From contig NZ_JAHVJO010000003.1 in the NCBI RefSeq assembly GCF_019801215.1, forward strand, positions 310,001-374,000: 64,000 nucleotides of DNA, read 5' to 3'. This DNA is from Fictibacillus nanhaiensis (GTDB taxonomy: Bacteria > Bacillota > Bacilli > Bacillales > Fictibacillaceae). Shown piece after piece: positions 7,891-15,618 of this stretch; positions within the stretch are counted from its first letter, which is position 1, and each line of letters begins with the position of its first letter. The position numbers were made by a program, and so were the translations under genes. The notes under the pieces were generated by a model. It was not told the origin of the DNA and made no database searches. It saw nothing but the letters and a program-made list of their open reading frames with translations.

Positions 7891-8523
7891 TATGGAGTTT
7901 GACGTTAGCCTTCTATCATCACTGAACTGAAAATACTTATTTAGATGCCCTGGAAGTTCACCTTTTTGAAAAACATACTGAATATCTTGGATAGGAATCT
8001 CAAGACGGGACAATTCAGGATACAACGGCAATATCTCCTTGGGTTCATACGACTGCTGATAGCTCGTAACCGCTTCATTCGTATCTTTTTCAACCGAAAT
8101 TCTATAAGCATGAATCTCTTGAATTTGTTGTACCATCATCAAATATTCCGCTTTTAACCGTTCTAGCTGGTCAATTTTTTTCTCCATACTATTTTTAGCA
8201 GCATCAAGCTCTCTATCACGTGATGAATAGACCGTTTTAAGATATTCAGACAAGCGGTCGTCTCTATTTTCTTTCAAATAATCGACCTGTTCCATTGCTG
8301 CACGCTCTTTTTCCATTACAGCAAGATATTGATTCTTCGTTTCTGTTAGATGCTCCATCGTTACTTTTGAATTCCTAACTCCATACGAATTCAACAAATC
8401 TTCATATTCTCTAGAAGCCCATTCTTTTTGTTTATGTAATTGCTGCCACTTTTCGTGTGCTGCCGCAATATCTTTATCGTAATCTTTCTTCATCTGTATA
8501 AAATGATTCAACTCAGGATACAT
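7879..8523 (-). CDS. Hypothetical coiled-coil protein
   Basis: 214-aa soluble protein that I do not recognise. Residues 1-160 are almost entirely charged and helical (MKKDYDKDIAAAHEKWQQL..., MEKERAAMEQVDYLKENRDD, MEKKIDQLERLKAEYL) and predict as a long coiled coil. The last 50 residues are different: PKEILPLYPELSRLEIPIQD, then a short polar tail. There is no signal peptide and no membrane segment. AAGGGAG lies 6 nt before ATG 8523, so it is a real gene. It is divergent from the histidine phosphatase gene. A structural or scaffolding role is possible but cannot be inferred. Confidence 0.75.
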   Translation of the reverse strand: MYPELNHFIQMKKDYDKDIAAAHEKWQQLHKQKEWASREYEDLLNSYGVRNSKVTMEHLTETKNQYLAVMEKERAAMEQVDYLKENRDDRLSEYLKTVYSSRDRELDAAKNSMEKKIDQLERLKAEYLMMVQQIQEIHAYRISVEKDTNEAVTSYQQSYEPKEILPLYPELSRLEIPIQDIQYVFQKGELPGHLNKYFQFSDDRRLTSNSIKKP

Positions 8524-8625
8524 AACTATCTCCCTTCGACTTTCACTACTATAGTATTCGAGAAGGAATTGGATTTATCGTCTCGAATAGAAAATAACAA
8601 ACGTATTAAAGAGAGGTATACCCTA

Positions 8626-9159
8626 TTGAAAATTGTAATTGTGCGCCATTGCCAAGCTGAAGGTCAAGAAAGTCATGCTCCTTTAACTGAAAAAGGAAAA
8701 GAACAAGCAAAAGAACTTGCGTCATTTCTAAATCCCTACCCATTTGACCTCATCCTATCCAGTCCATTCTTACGGGCTATTGATACAATCAAACCGTTTG
8801 CCGAAATGAAACAGTTGAATATCGAAACCGACGACAGACTCAAAGAGCGGATTTTGTCCGCTCAACACCTTCCCGATTGGAGGAACCTTTTAAAACGTAC
8901 ATATAAAGAAGAACATTTAACCTTTCCAGGGGGCGAATCGACTTATGAGGCAAAACAGAGAGTGAAGTCACTCATAAAGGATATACAAAATAAAACCGAT
9001 CGTTCTGTTTTGCTTGTTACTCACGGAAATCTGATGAGCTTAATGATCAACCTTTTTGAGCCTTCATTCGGATACGAGGAATGGGCACTCCTATCAAACC
9101 CCGACGTTTACTCGGTAGAGCTCTCAAATCATACAGTAACCAAGTTGTGGGTGTCTTAA
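8626..9159 (+). CDS. Histidine phosphatase superfamily protein (phosphoglycerate mutase-like)
   Basis: 177-aa enzyme of the branch-2-like small PGM/phosphatase fold. With a TTG start at 8626 (RBS GAGAGG 9 nt upstream) it begins MKIVIVRHCQAEG. The phosphorylated histidine is His8 in the RHC variant of the usual RHG motif, the catalytic acid region is PGGES (Glu104), and the second histidine is His133 in VTHGN. The frame stays open far upstream, but that part overlaps the divergent coiled-coil gene. Cobalamin/alpha-ribazole phosphatase or general phosphatase activity is possible; the substrate is not determined by sequence. Confidence 0.85.
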   Translation: MKIVIVRHCQAEGQESHAPLTEKGKEQAKELASFLNPYPFDLILSSPFLRAIDTIKPFAEMKQLNIETDDRLKERILSAQHLPDWRNLLKRTYKEEHLTFPGGESTYEAKQRVKSLIKDIQNKTDRSVLLVTHGNLMSLMINLFEPSFGYEEWALLSNPDVYSVELSNHTVTKLWVS

Positions 9160-9247
9160 TCTGGTAGTTACTTCCAGACCCCCACCCCTCCTACAAAAGT
9201 CCCGAAACCTGTTTACGTAAGATAAATTATTGGGAGGGAATCATCAT

Positions 9248-9892
9248 ATGAAAAAGTTAGTTGTAGCATCAGTACTTGGCGCTTCCCTATTCGGCGCAAA
9301 TGCAGGAATTTCAGAAGCGGCATCTTGTCCGTTTGTTTCTTATAATCATGAGCCTCAGCAGCAGCAAACTGCTCCGGCACCAGAACCACAGCCTCAAGCT
9401 GCTCCAGCTCCACAAAAGCAAGCAGCTCCAGCTCCGGCACCTGCTCCTGCTCCACAAAAAGAGCAAGCTCCGGCACCAGCTGAAGAACCAAAGGCTGAAG
9501 GAAATGCAGAACTTACAGCAGATGAGCAACAAATGCTTAACTTAGTCAACCAAGAGCGTGAAAAGCAAGGATTACCAGCTTTAAAAGCTGATCCAGAATT
9601 AACAAAAGTAGCTCGCGTTAAAGCGAAAGACATGATCGACAATAATTATTTTGATCACAATTCACCAACTTATGGTTCACCATTTGACATGATGAAGCAA
9701 TTTGGTGTTGAATATCGTACAGCTGGTGAAAACCTTGCAGGTAACTCTTCTGTAGAAGGTGCTCACACAAGCTTGATGAACTCTCAAGGTCACCGTGAAA
9801 ACATCCTTAAATCTGACTTCACGAACGTTGGTATCGGAGTAGTTGACGGTGGACAATACGGTAAAATGTTTGTTCAAATGTTTAAAGGATAA
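9248..9892 (+). CDS. Secreted CAP-domain (SCP-like, YkwD-type) protein
   Basis: 214-aa exported protein. The signal peptide is residues 1 to about 25 (MKKLVVASVLGASLFGANAG). A linker of about residues 35-85 is made almost only of Pro, Ala, Gln and Glu. The CAP domain starts near residue 88 (LTADEQQMLNLVNQEREKQG) and carries the family signatures DHNSP, AGENLAGN and GHRENIL. YkwD-like CAP proteins are common in sporeformers, often in the cell wall or spore; their function is poorly known. GGGAGGG precedes ATG 9248. A clear terminator follows. The linker probably spans the wall. Confidence 0.9.
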   Translation: MKKLVVASVLGASLFGANAGISEAASCPFVSYNHEPQQQQTAPAPEPQPQAAPAPQKQAAPAPAPAPAPQKEQAPAPAEEPKAEGNAELTADEQQMLNLVNQEREKQGLPALKADPELTKVARVKAKDMIDNNYFDHNSPTYGSPFDMMKQFGVEYRTAGENLAGNSSVEGAHTSLMNSQGHRENILKSDFTNVGIGVVDGGQYGKMFVQMFKG

Positions 9893-9900
9893 TGAATAAT

Positions 9901-9932
9901 AAAAAGCTTTCCTAGTCAGGAAAGCTTTTTTA
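9901..9932. terminator. Bidirectional terminator between CAP gene and histidine kinase
   Basis: AAAAAGCTTTCC-TAGTCA-GGAAAGCTTTTTT hairpin with T-runs on both strands. The kinase stop codon lies in its 3' end. Confidence 0.85.
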
Positions 9933-11366
9933 CATATTTTGATTAACAGGTAGTGAAATAAGAAAATTTGTGCCTTTTCCCTTTTCACTCTTCACATCAA
10001 TTTTTCCGTTATGATGTTTGATAATATTATTGCTGACCATTAATCCTAATCCAGTACCTTCATTTTTTGTAGTGAAGAAGGGTTTGCCAATTTTCTTAAG
10101 GATCGCTTCATCCATCCCGCATCCAAAATCACGTATTTGAATTTGTACATACTCATGATCAGCACTCATTCTCATTTTCACTTCAACGTACATGCCTATT
10201 GAAGAAGCTTCAATCGCATTTTTAATAAAATTAATAAAAACCTGTTTGAGCTGCATGGGATCACAATAAATGAGCGGTAGTTGTTCCTCAAACTCAGTTC
10301 TGATCTCAATATTTTTTATAATAGCCTGGGTGTTTAATAAATCGACCGTGTCTTTTATAATCTCCTCAGCGCTAGCCAGATCAAAGTTTTGTGTATTGCT
10401 TTTTGATAGCACCAAAAATTCTTTTATAATGTGCTCAATCCTGTCAACCTCAGATAAAATGATGGATAAATACTGATTATAGTCATTTGTTTGATTTTGA
10501 ATCAGCTGAACAAATCCTTTTAGAGAGGTTAACGGATTTCTGATTTCATGTGCGACGCCTGCGGCAAGTTCACCAACAACATTGAGCGTCTCTGCTTTCA
10601 ATAGTTTTTGTTCTGTTAACTTTTGATCCGTGATGTCTTTTAGAACAGTCACATGTAAATCATCGACGACATCCCCCTGACAAGTATATTCGATCTCTTT
10701 TACGAAACCATCTGGTGTTCTGTAACGAAATTCGCCAGAAATCTTTTTGCCAACCATCATTTCTTGCCATTTTTTTCTTATGACTTCTCTTCCATTTTTC
10801 ATAAAAAACAACTCTGCACTTTTTCCAATCAACTCTTCTTTTGAGAGGTGAAGCAGCTCACACGCTCTTTCGTTTACTTCTACGATCTCCATATTTGAAC
10901 GACATAACACGATTGCCTCAAGCACATAGTTAAACAGTTGTTTAAACTTCCTCAAATTTTTTTCGTCAGCTGTCTCTTGTTGATCCTGCAAACGAGTCAT
11001 ATAAGAAGTTCCCACTACTTCAATCGCCTCATGATCCTGTCGTGAAACGGGATACAACGTTGTTCGGACTTTTTTATCATTTAAATCGATATCAGCGATT
11101 TGGATTTCTCCAGAAAAAGCTCTTTCTAGGTGGGATGTCCAATCCGAAATCAAATCTTTTGAATATAGATCATGAAGTTTTGATCCTGGCAAAGGTTTAA
11201 CTGAAATTCCTAATACATCAAGCATTGCCCCTGCAGAATATGTATATGAATAAATACCTTTTGTTTCTCTTTTCAGTCCAAATAGATGGATGGGGCAATG
11301 TGACAGTGTCGTATTATGAAAATCTGCAATACGTCTTATTTCAACATCTTCATACTGCTTGTTCAT
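9930..11366 (-). CDS. PAS-domain sensor histidine kinase (sporulation-kinase-like)
   Basis: 478-aa soluble two-component kinase with no membrane helices. Residues 1-130 look like a degenerate first PAS, and 135-255 are a PAS domain (EAIVLCRSNMEIVEVNERAC ... KDITDQ). HisKA has the H-box GVAHEIRNPLT with His273. The HATPase domain has an N-box (FINFIKNAIEA), a G1 box (DFGCGMDE) and a G2 box (GTGLGL). Architecture and sequence resemble the Kin family that feeds the Spo0F phosphorelay (KinA/KinE-type). No response regulator is adjacent, as expected for phosphorelay kinases. ATG 11366 is preferred over the adjacent TTG because AAGGGGA is then 7 nt away. Input signal unknown. Confidence 0.88.
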   Translation of the reverse strand: MNKQYEDVEIRRIADFHNTTLSHCPIHLFGLKRETKGIYSYTYSAGAMLDVLGISVKPLPGSKLHDLYSKDLISDWTSHLERAFSGEIQIADIDLNDKKVRTTLYPVSRQDHEAIEVVGTSYMTRLQDQQETADEKNLRKFKQLFNYVLEAIVLCRSNMEIVEVNERACELLHLSKEELIGKSAELFFMKNGREVIRKKWQEMMVGKKISGEFRYRTPDGFVKEIEYTCQGDVVDDLHVTVLKDITDQKLTEQKLLKAETLNVVGELAAGVAHEIRNPLTSLKGFVQLIQNQTNDYNQYLSIILSEVDRIEHIIKEFLVLSKSNTQNFDLASAEEIIKDTVDLLNTQAIIKNIEIRTEFEEQLPLIYCDPMQLKQVFINFIKNAIEASSIGMYVEVKMRMSADHEYVQIQIRDFGCGMDEAILKKIGKPFFTTKNEGTGLGLMVSNNIIKHHNGKIDVKSEKGKGTNFLISLPVNQNM

Positions 11367-11622
11367 CAAGTAGTCCCCTTTTTCTTACAGAATCTGATAC
11401 ATGGGCTGGGCTGTTATGTTTATAACTGGACACTTATGTTTTTTTCGCTAATACCTTTATTTCGACAAAATGACATTTTTCCCTATTGGTCAACTTTCCC
11501 ATTTTTTCAATATGCTGATACGGGTCTTTAGAAGGAGATTTCTTACATAACTATCGATGCTTTTCGTACAATTACTCCCATTACTGCTGTCGAAGACAAC
11601 AAAAGCTTTATAACATACGCTG

Positions 11623-12177
11623 TTATTTCATACTGTTGATTTCTTCCTCCAAAAAATCATAGTTCATAGGACCTATGTGCATTTTTCTGATTATTCCTTG
11701 TGTGTCTATAAAATAACTTGTTGGAATCGAAACAGCTCGAAACTGTTTTCCAATGGTGTTCTTCTCATCCAAAGGAATCGGAAATGTGAGCTGATATTCT
11801 TCAACAAATTCACGAATTTTTTCTGGTTTTGTTTCAGAATACGCTAAGTTAATTGCTACGATTTCAACATCTTTTTGTTTAAAATCATTATAAAAACGCT
11901 GCATTTCCGGCATCTCTTCTCGGCAAGGAGGACACCAAGTAGCCCAGAAGTTTACTATCACTTTTTTTCCTCTCAAATCCTTCAGAGAAAGTGAATTTCC
12001 ATCCAACGTATTCAGTGTAAAATCAGGAGCTAAACTGCCAGGTTTTAATCCTGTTTGATTTTCTGAGGACGTCTCGTTTCGTGATTCTGCTTCCTCATTC
12101 TCTTTTTGAGTTGTATATAAGGCAAGACCTATAAGGGCTGCAAAGACTATGATGATCAATACTGGTTTTAGTTTCAA
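11623..12177 (-). CDS. Membrane-anchored thiol-disulfide oxidoreductase (ResA-like)
   Basis: 184-aa thioredoxin-fold protein on the outer face of the membrane. The signal anchor is about residues 4-22, followed by a polar linker (23-45) and a TlpA/ResA-type domain. Its redox motif is WCPPC (Cys82, Cys85) in NFWATWCPPCREEMP, the cis-proline loop is SIPTSYF, and it has the usual insertion after the first strands. ResA reduces apocytochrome c before haem attachment, and StoA does the same job for spore cortex enzymes. No resBC or cytochrome genes are adjacent, so the partner is open. I use TTG 12177, 7 nt after AGAGGG; the longer open frame upstream runs into a repeat element. Confidence 0.88.
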   Translation of the reverse strand: MKLKPVLIIIVFAALIGLALYTTQKENEEAESRNETSSENQTGLKPGSLAPDFTLNTLDGNSLSLKDLRGKKVIVNFWATWCPPCREEMPEMQRFYNDFKQKDVEIVAINLAYSETKPEKIREFVEEYQLTFPIPLDEKNTIGKQFRAVSIPTSYFIDTQGIIRKMHIGPMNYDFLEEEINSMK

Positions 12178-12269
12178 TGAAGATCCCTCTTTTCTTTTTT
12201 TTCTTAGTATAGAAGAAATGCTGTTCTTACCGCAAAGGGTCCAACTTCTTTCTAAAAGCCTGTTTACGT

Positions 12270-12375
12270 AAACTATGTCGCTCTTTAAAGTAGTTGAAAG
12301 CAGTTGGTTTTCGTCGCCCTGTGGAAAGCGAGCAACCTGGAGCATAAATGAACTACTTTAGACGAGAAACTATGT
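12270..12375. repeat. Dispersed hairpin-type intergenic repeat (short form)
   Basis: Imperfect inverted arms, ACTATGTCGCTCTTTAAAGT at about 12272-12291 against 12351-12374, flank a core GCTCGCTTTCCACAGGGCGA read on the minus strand. The same core recurs in the larger elements at 40425 and 40681. No coding potential. Confidence 0.55.
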
Positions 12376-12404
12376 ATGCTACTACAGCCTTTAGGAAGAA
12401 GCCT

Positions 12405-12440
12405 TTAAAAAAACAACAACTTAAGTTGTAAGTTGTTGTT
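12405..12440 (-). terminator. Terminator of the sigma/anti-sigma operon
   Basis: Minus-strand AACAACAACTT...AAGTTGTTGTT hairpin followed by TTTTTT. Confidence 0.8.
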
Positions 12441-12451
12441 TCTGCAGGCAT

Positions 12452-13216
12452 TTATAATTCAGAAGCCATGACGATCGTACCTTTTGGCTGTTTGCTATCT
12501 GGCGTAGGTTCGTGTGAAATAGCTACAGCATCCCAATTGTGCTCACCAGGGAATGTTACAGGAAAGACAACAGCACCATTTCCATTCTCATCAGGAGTAA
12601 AGGTTCCAGCTCTGAATTTCTTGTCTCCTTCAATGAGCCAAACTTGGTACGTTTCAGTTCCTTGTACTTGTGTCATATTATTTGTATGCACAACAAGCTT
12701 CATCGTTTGATCATCTTGTACCATGGAGGCTACGCCTGTTGATTTCGTTTCTTCAGAAGCAAGCTGTACGGTTTTAAACGTTTTATTTATTGGCTCTTCT
12801 ATTGCTTGTTCATTCTTATCATTTTCAATAAATAAATAAGCATTTGTACCAAGCGATAAAAGAAGTCCTGCTGCAAGCAAGCCAGTTATCCATGTTCTTG
12901 GTCTCTTTCTACGAATAGGTGATACAGAAACCGTTTCAGCTGATTTGTTTTTCTGGTTGATCGGTTTATCATGATCTACAGCTGTACCATCTTTTTTATC
13001 AGATGTAACGTTGAACAATATACGTTCCTTCATTCCGAGGGGAGGCTCTACTTCTTCTGATAAATATGGAAGATCGGCTGTGAGCTCTTGCCATTCGGCT
13101 AATTCTTCCTGACATTCAGGACATTGATTTAAATGAGCTTCAAATTCTTCTTTTTCTCTTCCCACTAACTTGTCATTAAAGTAATCCAGCAGGTTATCGC
13201 ATTTTTTCTGCTCCAT
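12452..13216 (-). CDS. Anti-sigma factor (zinc-finger ZAS N-terminus, RskA-like C-terminus)
   Basis: 254-aa single-pass membrane protein. The N-terminal ZAS domain has the His28-x3-Cys32-x2-Cys35 motif (HLNQCPEC) that grips the sigma factor. A basic linker precedes a membrane helix at about 108-130. The extracytoplasmic C-terminal half matches the RskA/anti-sigma-K domain (TYQVWLIEGDKKFRAGTF, AVAISHEP). It overlaps the ECF sigma gene by 23 bp, the usual sign of a sigma/anti-sigma pair. ATG 13216 is chosen because GAGAGGGGGG is suitably placed; the upstream ATG sits on that RBS. Release would involve loss of ZAS contact by proteolysis or redox change; the signal is unknown. Confidence 0.9.
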   Translation of the reverse strand: MEQKKCDNLLDYFNDKLVGREKEEFEAHLNQCPECQEELAEWQELTADLPYLSEEVEPPLGMKERILFNVTSDKKDGTAVDHDKPINQKNKSAETVSVSPIRRKRPRTWITGLLAAGLLLSLGTNAYLFIENDKNEQAIEEPINKTFKTVQLASEETKSTGVASMVQDDQTMKLVVHTNNMTQVQGTETYQVWLIEGDKKFRAGTFTPDENGNGAVVFPVTFPGEHNWDAVAISHEPTPDSKQPKGTIVMASEL

Positions 13217-13769
13217 ATTTATCCCCCCTCTCATCTGAATAAATCTTCCTCAAATGTTTCAGTGCAAGCCGTACTCTTCCTTTAACAGTGCCAAGAGGAA
13301 GATTTTTCTTATCAGCAATATCGGCCTGTGAATACCCTCTAAAGTAGAACAGATCGACAATATCTTGCTGCTCTTCCGTTAATGTAGCTACCGCTTCTTT
13401 CAGCAATGTTCTTTCCTCATTCCAGGTAACGGTCTCTTCTACACTTTCAGCACGCTCATAATCGATATCTCTCTCTAGTATTTCGACTTCATTTTTATTT
13501 TGTTTGCGTATTAAATCAATACAGGCATTTCTCGTAACTGTTAATATCCATGAAGAAAATTTCCCTTTTTCCTCTGTATAGATCCCTTTTTTCCGCCACA
13601 GTTTCATAAAAACATCCTGAACAGCCTCTTCAGCCATTTCCTTTTGCTTCACCATTTTATATGAAAAAGAAAACAACAGTTTTTCATAGCGGTCATATAA
13701 CCGTTCAAGGGCTTCTTTATTTTCTTCTTGAACTTGTAGATAAAGTTCCCAATCAGAAAGTCTACCCAT
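13194..13769 (-). CDS. ECF-type RNA polymerase sigma factor
   Basis: 191-aa group-4 sigma factor. Region 2 is at about residues 20-90 (YDRYEKLLFSFSYKMV, EEAVQDVFMKLWRK, FSSWILTVTRNACIDLIRK). Region 4 is at about 125-180 (LTEEQQDIVDLFYFRGYSQ, PLGTVKGRVRLALKHLRK). A short acidic linker lies between. It is translationally coupled to the downstream membrane anti-sigma factor. Pairing with an RskA-type anti-sigma places it in the SigK-like group. GGAG lies before ATG 13769. I looked for an autoregulatory GAAAC/CGTA-type promoter upstream and found none that convinced me. Confidence 0.92.
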   Translation of the reverse strand: MGRLSDWELYLQVQEENKEALERLYDRYEKLLFSFSYKMVKQKEMAEEAVQDVFMKLWRKKGIYTEEKGKFSSWILTVTRNACIDLIRKQNKNEVEILERDIDYERAESVEETVTWNEERTLLKEAVATLTEEQQDIVDLFYFRGYSQADIADKKNLPLGTVKGRVRLALKHLRKIYSDERGDKYGAEKMR

Positions 13770-13904
13770 CTTTGTCTCCTTTACTGCACACAGAATAGTT
13801 ACATAATAACAAAATGAGGCAGTATTTGTCTTTTATTATGATGGATGTATAAAGCTTACGTATGTATGAATCATTTGGATCACTACTTTTTCCATCATTT
13901 TTCA

Positions 13905-13931
13905 TTAAGTTTCCCCTATTCTTTCCGATAT
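13905..13931 (+). promoter_or_regulatory. Sigma-D-type flagellar promoter of motAB
   Basis: TTAA (13905-13908), a 15-nt spacer, then TCCGATAT (13924-13931). This matches the sigma-D consensus TAAA-N15-GCCGATAT at 7 of 8 positions of the -10. It lies about 65 nt before the motA ATG. Confidence 0.75.
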
Positions 13932-13998
13932 AAAAGAATATCTAACACTTACAGATAAATGTATTTAGAAATTAAAAGATAAAGTGAGGAACACCAAA

Positions 13999-14784
13999 AT
14001 GGATCGCACAAGTTTTATAGGGGTTATACTCGGAATTATTGCTATTGGTGTAGGAATGGTATTAAAGGGAGTAAGCCCGGTATCATTACTAAACCCGGCA
14101 GCATTATTAATTATTTTTGCAGGTACTGCTGCAGCCATTTTAATTGCATTTCCAATGAATGAAGTAAAGAACATACCGACTCTGTTTAAAATATTGTTTA
14201 AAGAACAAAATCTGATTGATATGAAGGAGCTTGTATCTGTCTTTATTGAATGGGCTACAATAGCGAGAAAAGAAGGCTTGCTCGCTCTTGAACCAAAAGC
14301 AGATGAAGTTGACGATCCCTTCCTGCAGCAAGGTATTAAGATGATTGTTGATGGTCAGCCGCCAGAATTTATTAAAGACGTACTCATGAAAGACCTAGAA
14401 ACCATGGAAGACCGCCATGCAAGCAATGCCACGATTTTCACCCAAGCAGGTACATATGCTCCAACTCTTGGAGTATTAGGAGCGGTTGTTGGTCTTGTTG
14501 CAGCTTTAAGTAACATGAATGATATTACAGCACTTGGTCATGCGATATCAGCTGCCTTTATCGCAACTCTGTTTGGGATATTTTCCGGATATGTACTATG
14601 GCATCCTTTCGCGAATAAGCTAAAACGCAAATCAAAAAAAGAAGTGATGATCAAAGAAATTATGATCGAAGGTCTCTTATCCATTCAAGATGGAACTTCA
14701 CCCAAAATTTTAGAAGAAAAACTCTTAACCTATATTCCGACTAGTGAACGCGATCAATATAAAGCGGGTGGTACAGTTGGCTAA
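13999..14784 (+). CDS. motA: Flagellar motor stator protein MotA
   Basis: 261-aa membrane protein that with MotB forms the proton-driven stator. It begins MDRTSFIGVILGI; membrane helices lie at about 6-22 and 33-51. The cytoplasmic torque loop follows (ARKEGLLALE ... MEDRH), then two more helices in TQAGTYAPTLGVLGAVVGL and ISAAFIATLFGIFSGYVLW, ending HPFANKLKRKSK. It is close to B. subtilis MotA throughout rather than MotP. GTGAGG is the RBS 8 nt before ATG 13999. It is preceded by a sigma-D-type promoter and overlaps motB by 8 bp. Confidence 0.95.
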   Translation: MDRTSFIGVILGIIAIGVGMVLKGVSPVSLLNPAALLIIFAGTAAAILIAFPMNEVKNIPTLFKILFKEQNLIDMKELVSVFIEWATIARKEGLLALEPKADEVDDPFLQQGIKMIVDGQPPEFIKDVLMKDLETMEDRHASNATIFTQAGTYAPTLGVLGAVVGLVAALSNMNDITALGHAISAAFIATLFGIFSGYVLWHPFANKLKRKSKKEVMIKEIMIEGLLSIQDGTSPKILEEKLLTYIPTSERDQYKAGGTVG

Positions 14785-15550
14785 AAAACACAAACATCAT
14801 GAAGAACATGTAGATGAAACATGGCTCATACCTTATGCAGACATGCTTACATTGCTTCTTGCTCTTTTTATTGTTTTGTTTGCAATGAGTGAAATTGATG
14901 CTAAAAAATTTGAACAGATGGCTAGTGCGTTTCGAAACGAATTCACAAGCGGAACGGGAGTCCTAGAAGAACAAGCACCCATCCCAACACCTGACTCTAC
15001 TCCGGTACCGGATGCTCAGCAAGACGTTATTTCAAAAGAAGAGAAAGAGCGGCTTGAAGAAGCAAAGAAAGAATTAGAAGCCTTAGAGAATTTACAAAAA
15101 AGAATTAATGCCTATATTCAAGCCAATAATCTTACTACAAGTCTTCAGACCCAATTAACAGAAAACGGGCTCTTAATCACCATTTTAGACAATGCTTTAT
15201 TTGATTCAGGCAGTGCAACCGTAAAACCAGGCTCTAGAGAGATCGGTAAAAAGCTTTCAGACCTGCTCGTTACGAACCCTCCAAGAAACATTGTGATTGC
15301 CGGTCATACCGACAATATACCGATCAGCACGGCAAGTTTCCAATCAAACTGGGAACTTAGTGCCCTTCGCGGCATCAACTTTATGCGGGTTTTGCTCGAG
15401 AATCCTGCACTAAAACCGCAGCAAGTAAGTGCCAGCGGTTATGGAGAGTACAGGCCGAAAGCAGATAACAAAACAGCTGATGGCAGAGCTAAAAATCGCC
15501 GAGTTGAAGTTTTAGTGTTGCCAAATGTGAGCTTACAAGCAGTAAAATAA
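14777..15550 (+). CDS. motB: Flagellar motor stator protein MotB
   Basis: 257-aa stator protein that anchors to peptidoglycan. The basic, His-rich N-terminus ends in HVDETWLIPYADMLTLLLAL; the ion-binding aspartate is Asp22 in the single membrane helix. A charged coiled-coil linker carries the plug region, and the OmpA/MotB domain contains AGHTDNIPIS, QSNWELSALR, GYGEYRP and NRRVEV. The HVDE-W-PYAD signature matches MotB, not MotS, so a proton motor is likely. The start is ambiguous: I prefer TTG 14777 after GGGTGG, overlapping the motA stop; GTG 14768 is possible. Confidence 0.93.
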   Translation: MAKKHKHHEEHVDETWLIPYADMLTLLLALFIVLFAMSEIDAKKFEQMASAFRNEFTSGTGVLEEQAPIPTPDSTPVPDAQQDVISKEEKERLEEAKKELEALENLQKRINAYIQANNLTTSLQTQLTENGLLITILDNALFDSGSATVKPGSREIGKKLSDLLVTNPPRNIVIAGHTDNIPISTASFQSNWELSALRGINFMRVLLENPALKPQQVSASGYGEYRPKADNKTADGRAKNRRVEVLVLPNVSLQAVK

Positions 15551-15555
15551 CGGAT

Positions 15556-15618
15556 AAAAAAAGAAGCAGGCTCCTAATCGTGGTTATTGACCACAGATTG
15601 AGCCCGCTTCCTTTTTAT
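15556..15618. terminator. Bidirectional terminator between motB and the M48 protease gene
   Basis: GAAGCAGGCTC (15563-15573) pairs with GAGCCCGCTTC (15600-15610). A T-run follows on the plus strand and A-runs precede on the left, so both convergent genes can use it. Confidence 0.8.

Noticed and set aside
9213-9642. Several open frames opposite the CAP gene linker
   Set aside because: Created by the Pro/Ala/Gln low-complexity repeat; no RBS and no recognisable product.
11367-11622. Possible sigma-H-like promoter (AGGGAAAA...CGAAAT) before the PAS kinase
   Set aside because: Too divergent from consensus to claim. Nothing else is seen in this 255-bp gap.
12178-12345. N-terminal extension of the ResA-like protein
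   Set aside because: The extension runs through the repeat at 12270; a TTG with RBS at 12177 gives a normal signal-anchor start.
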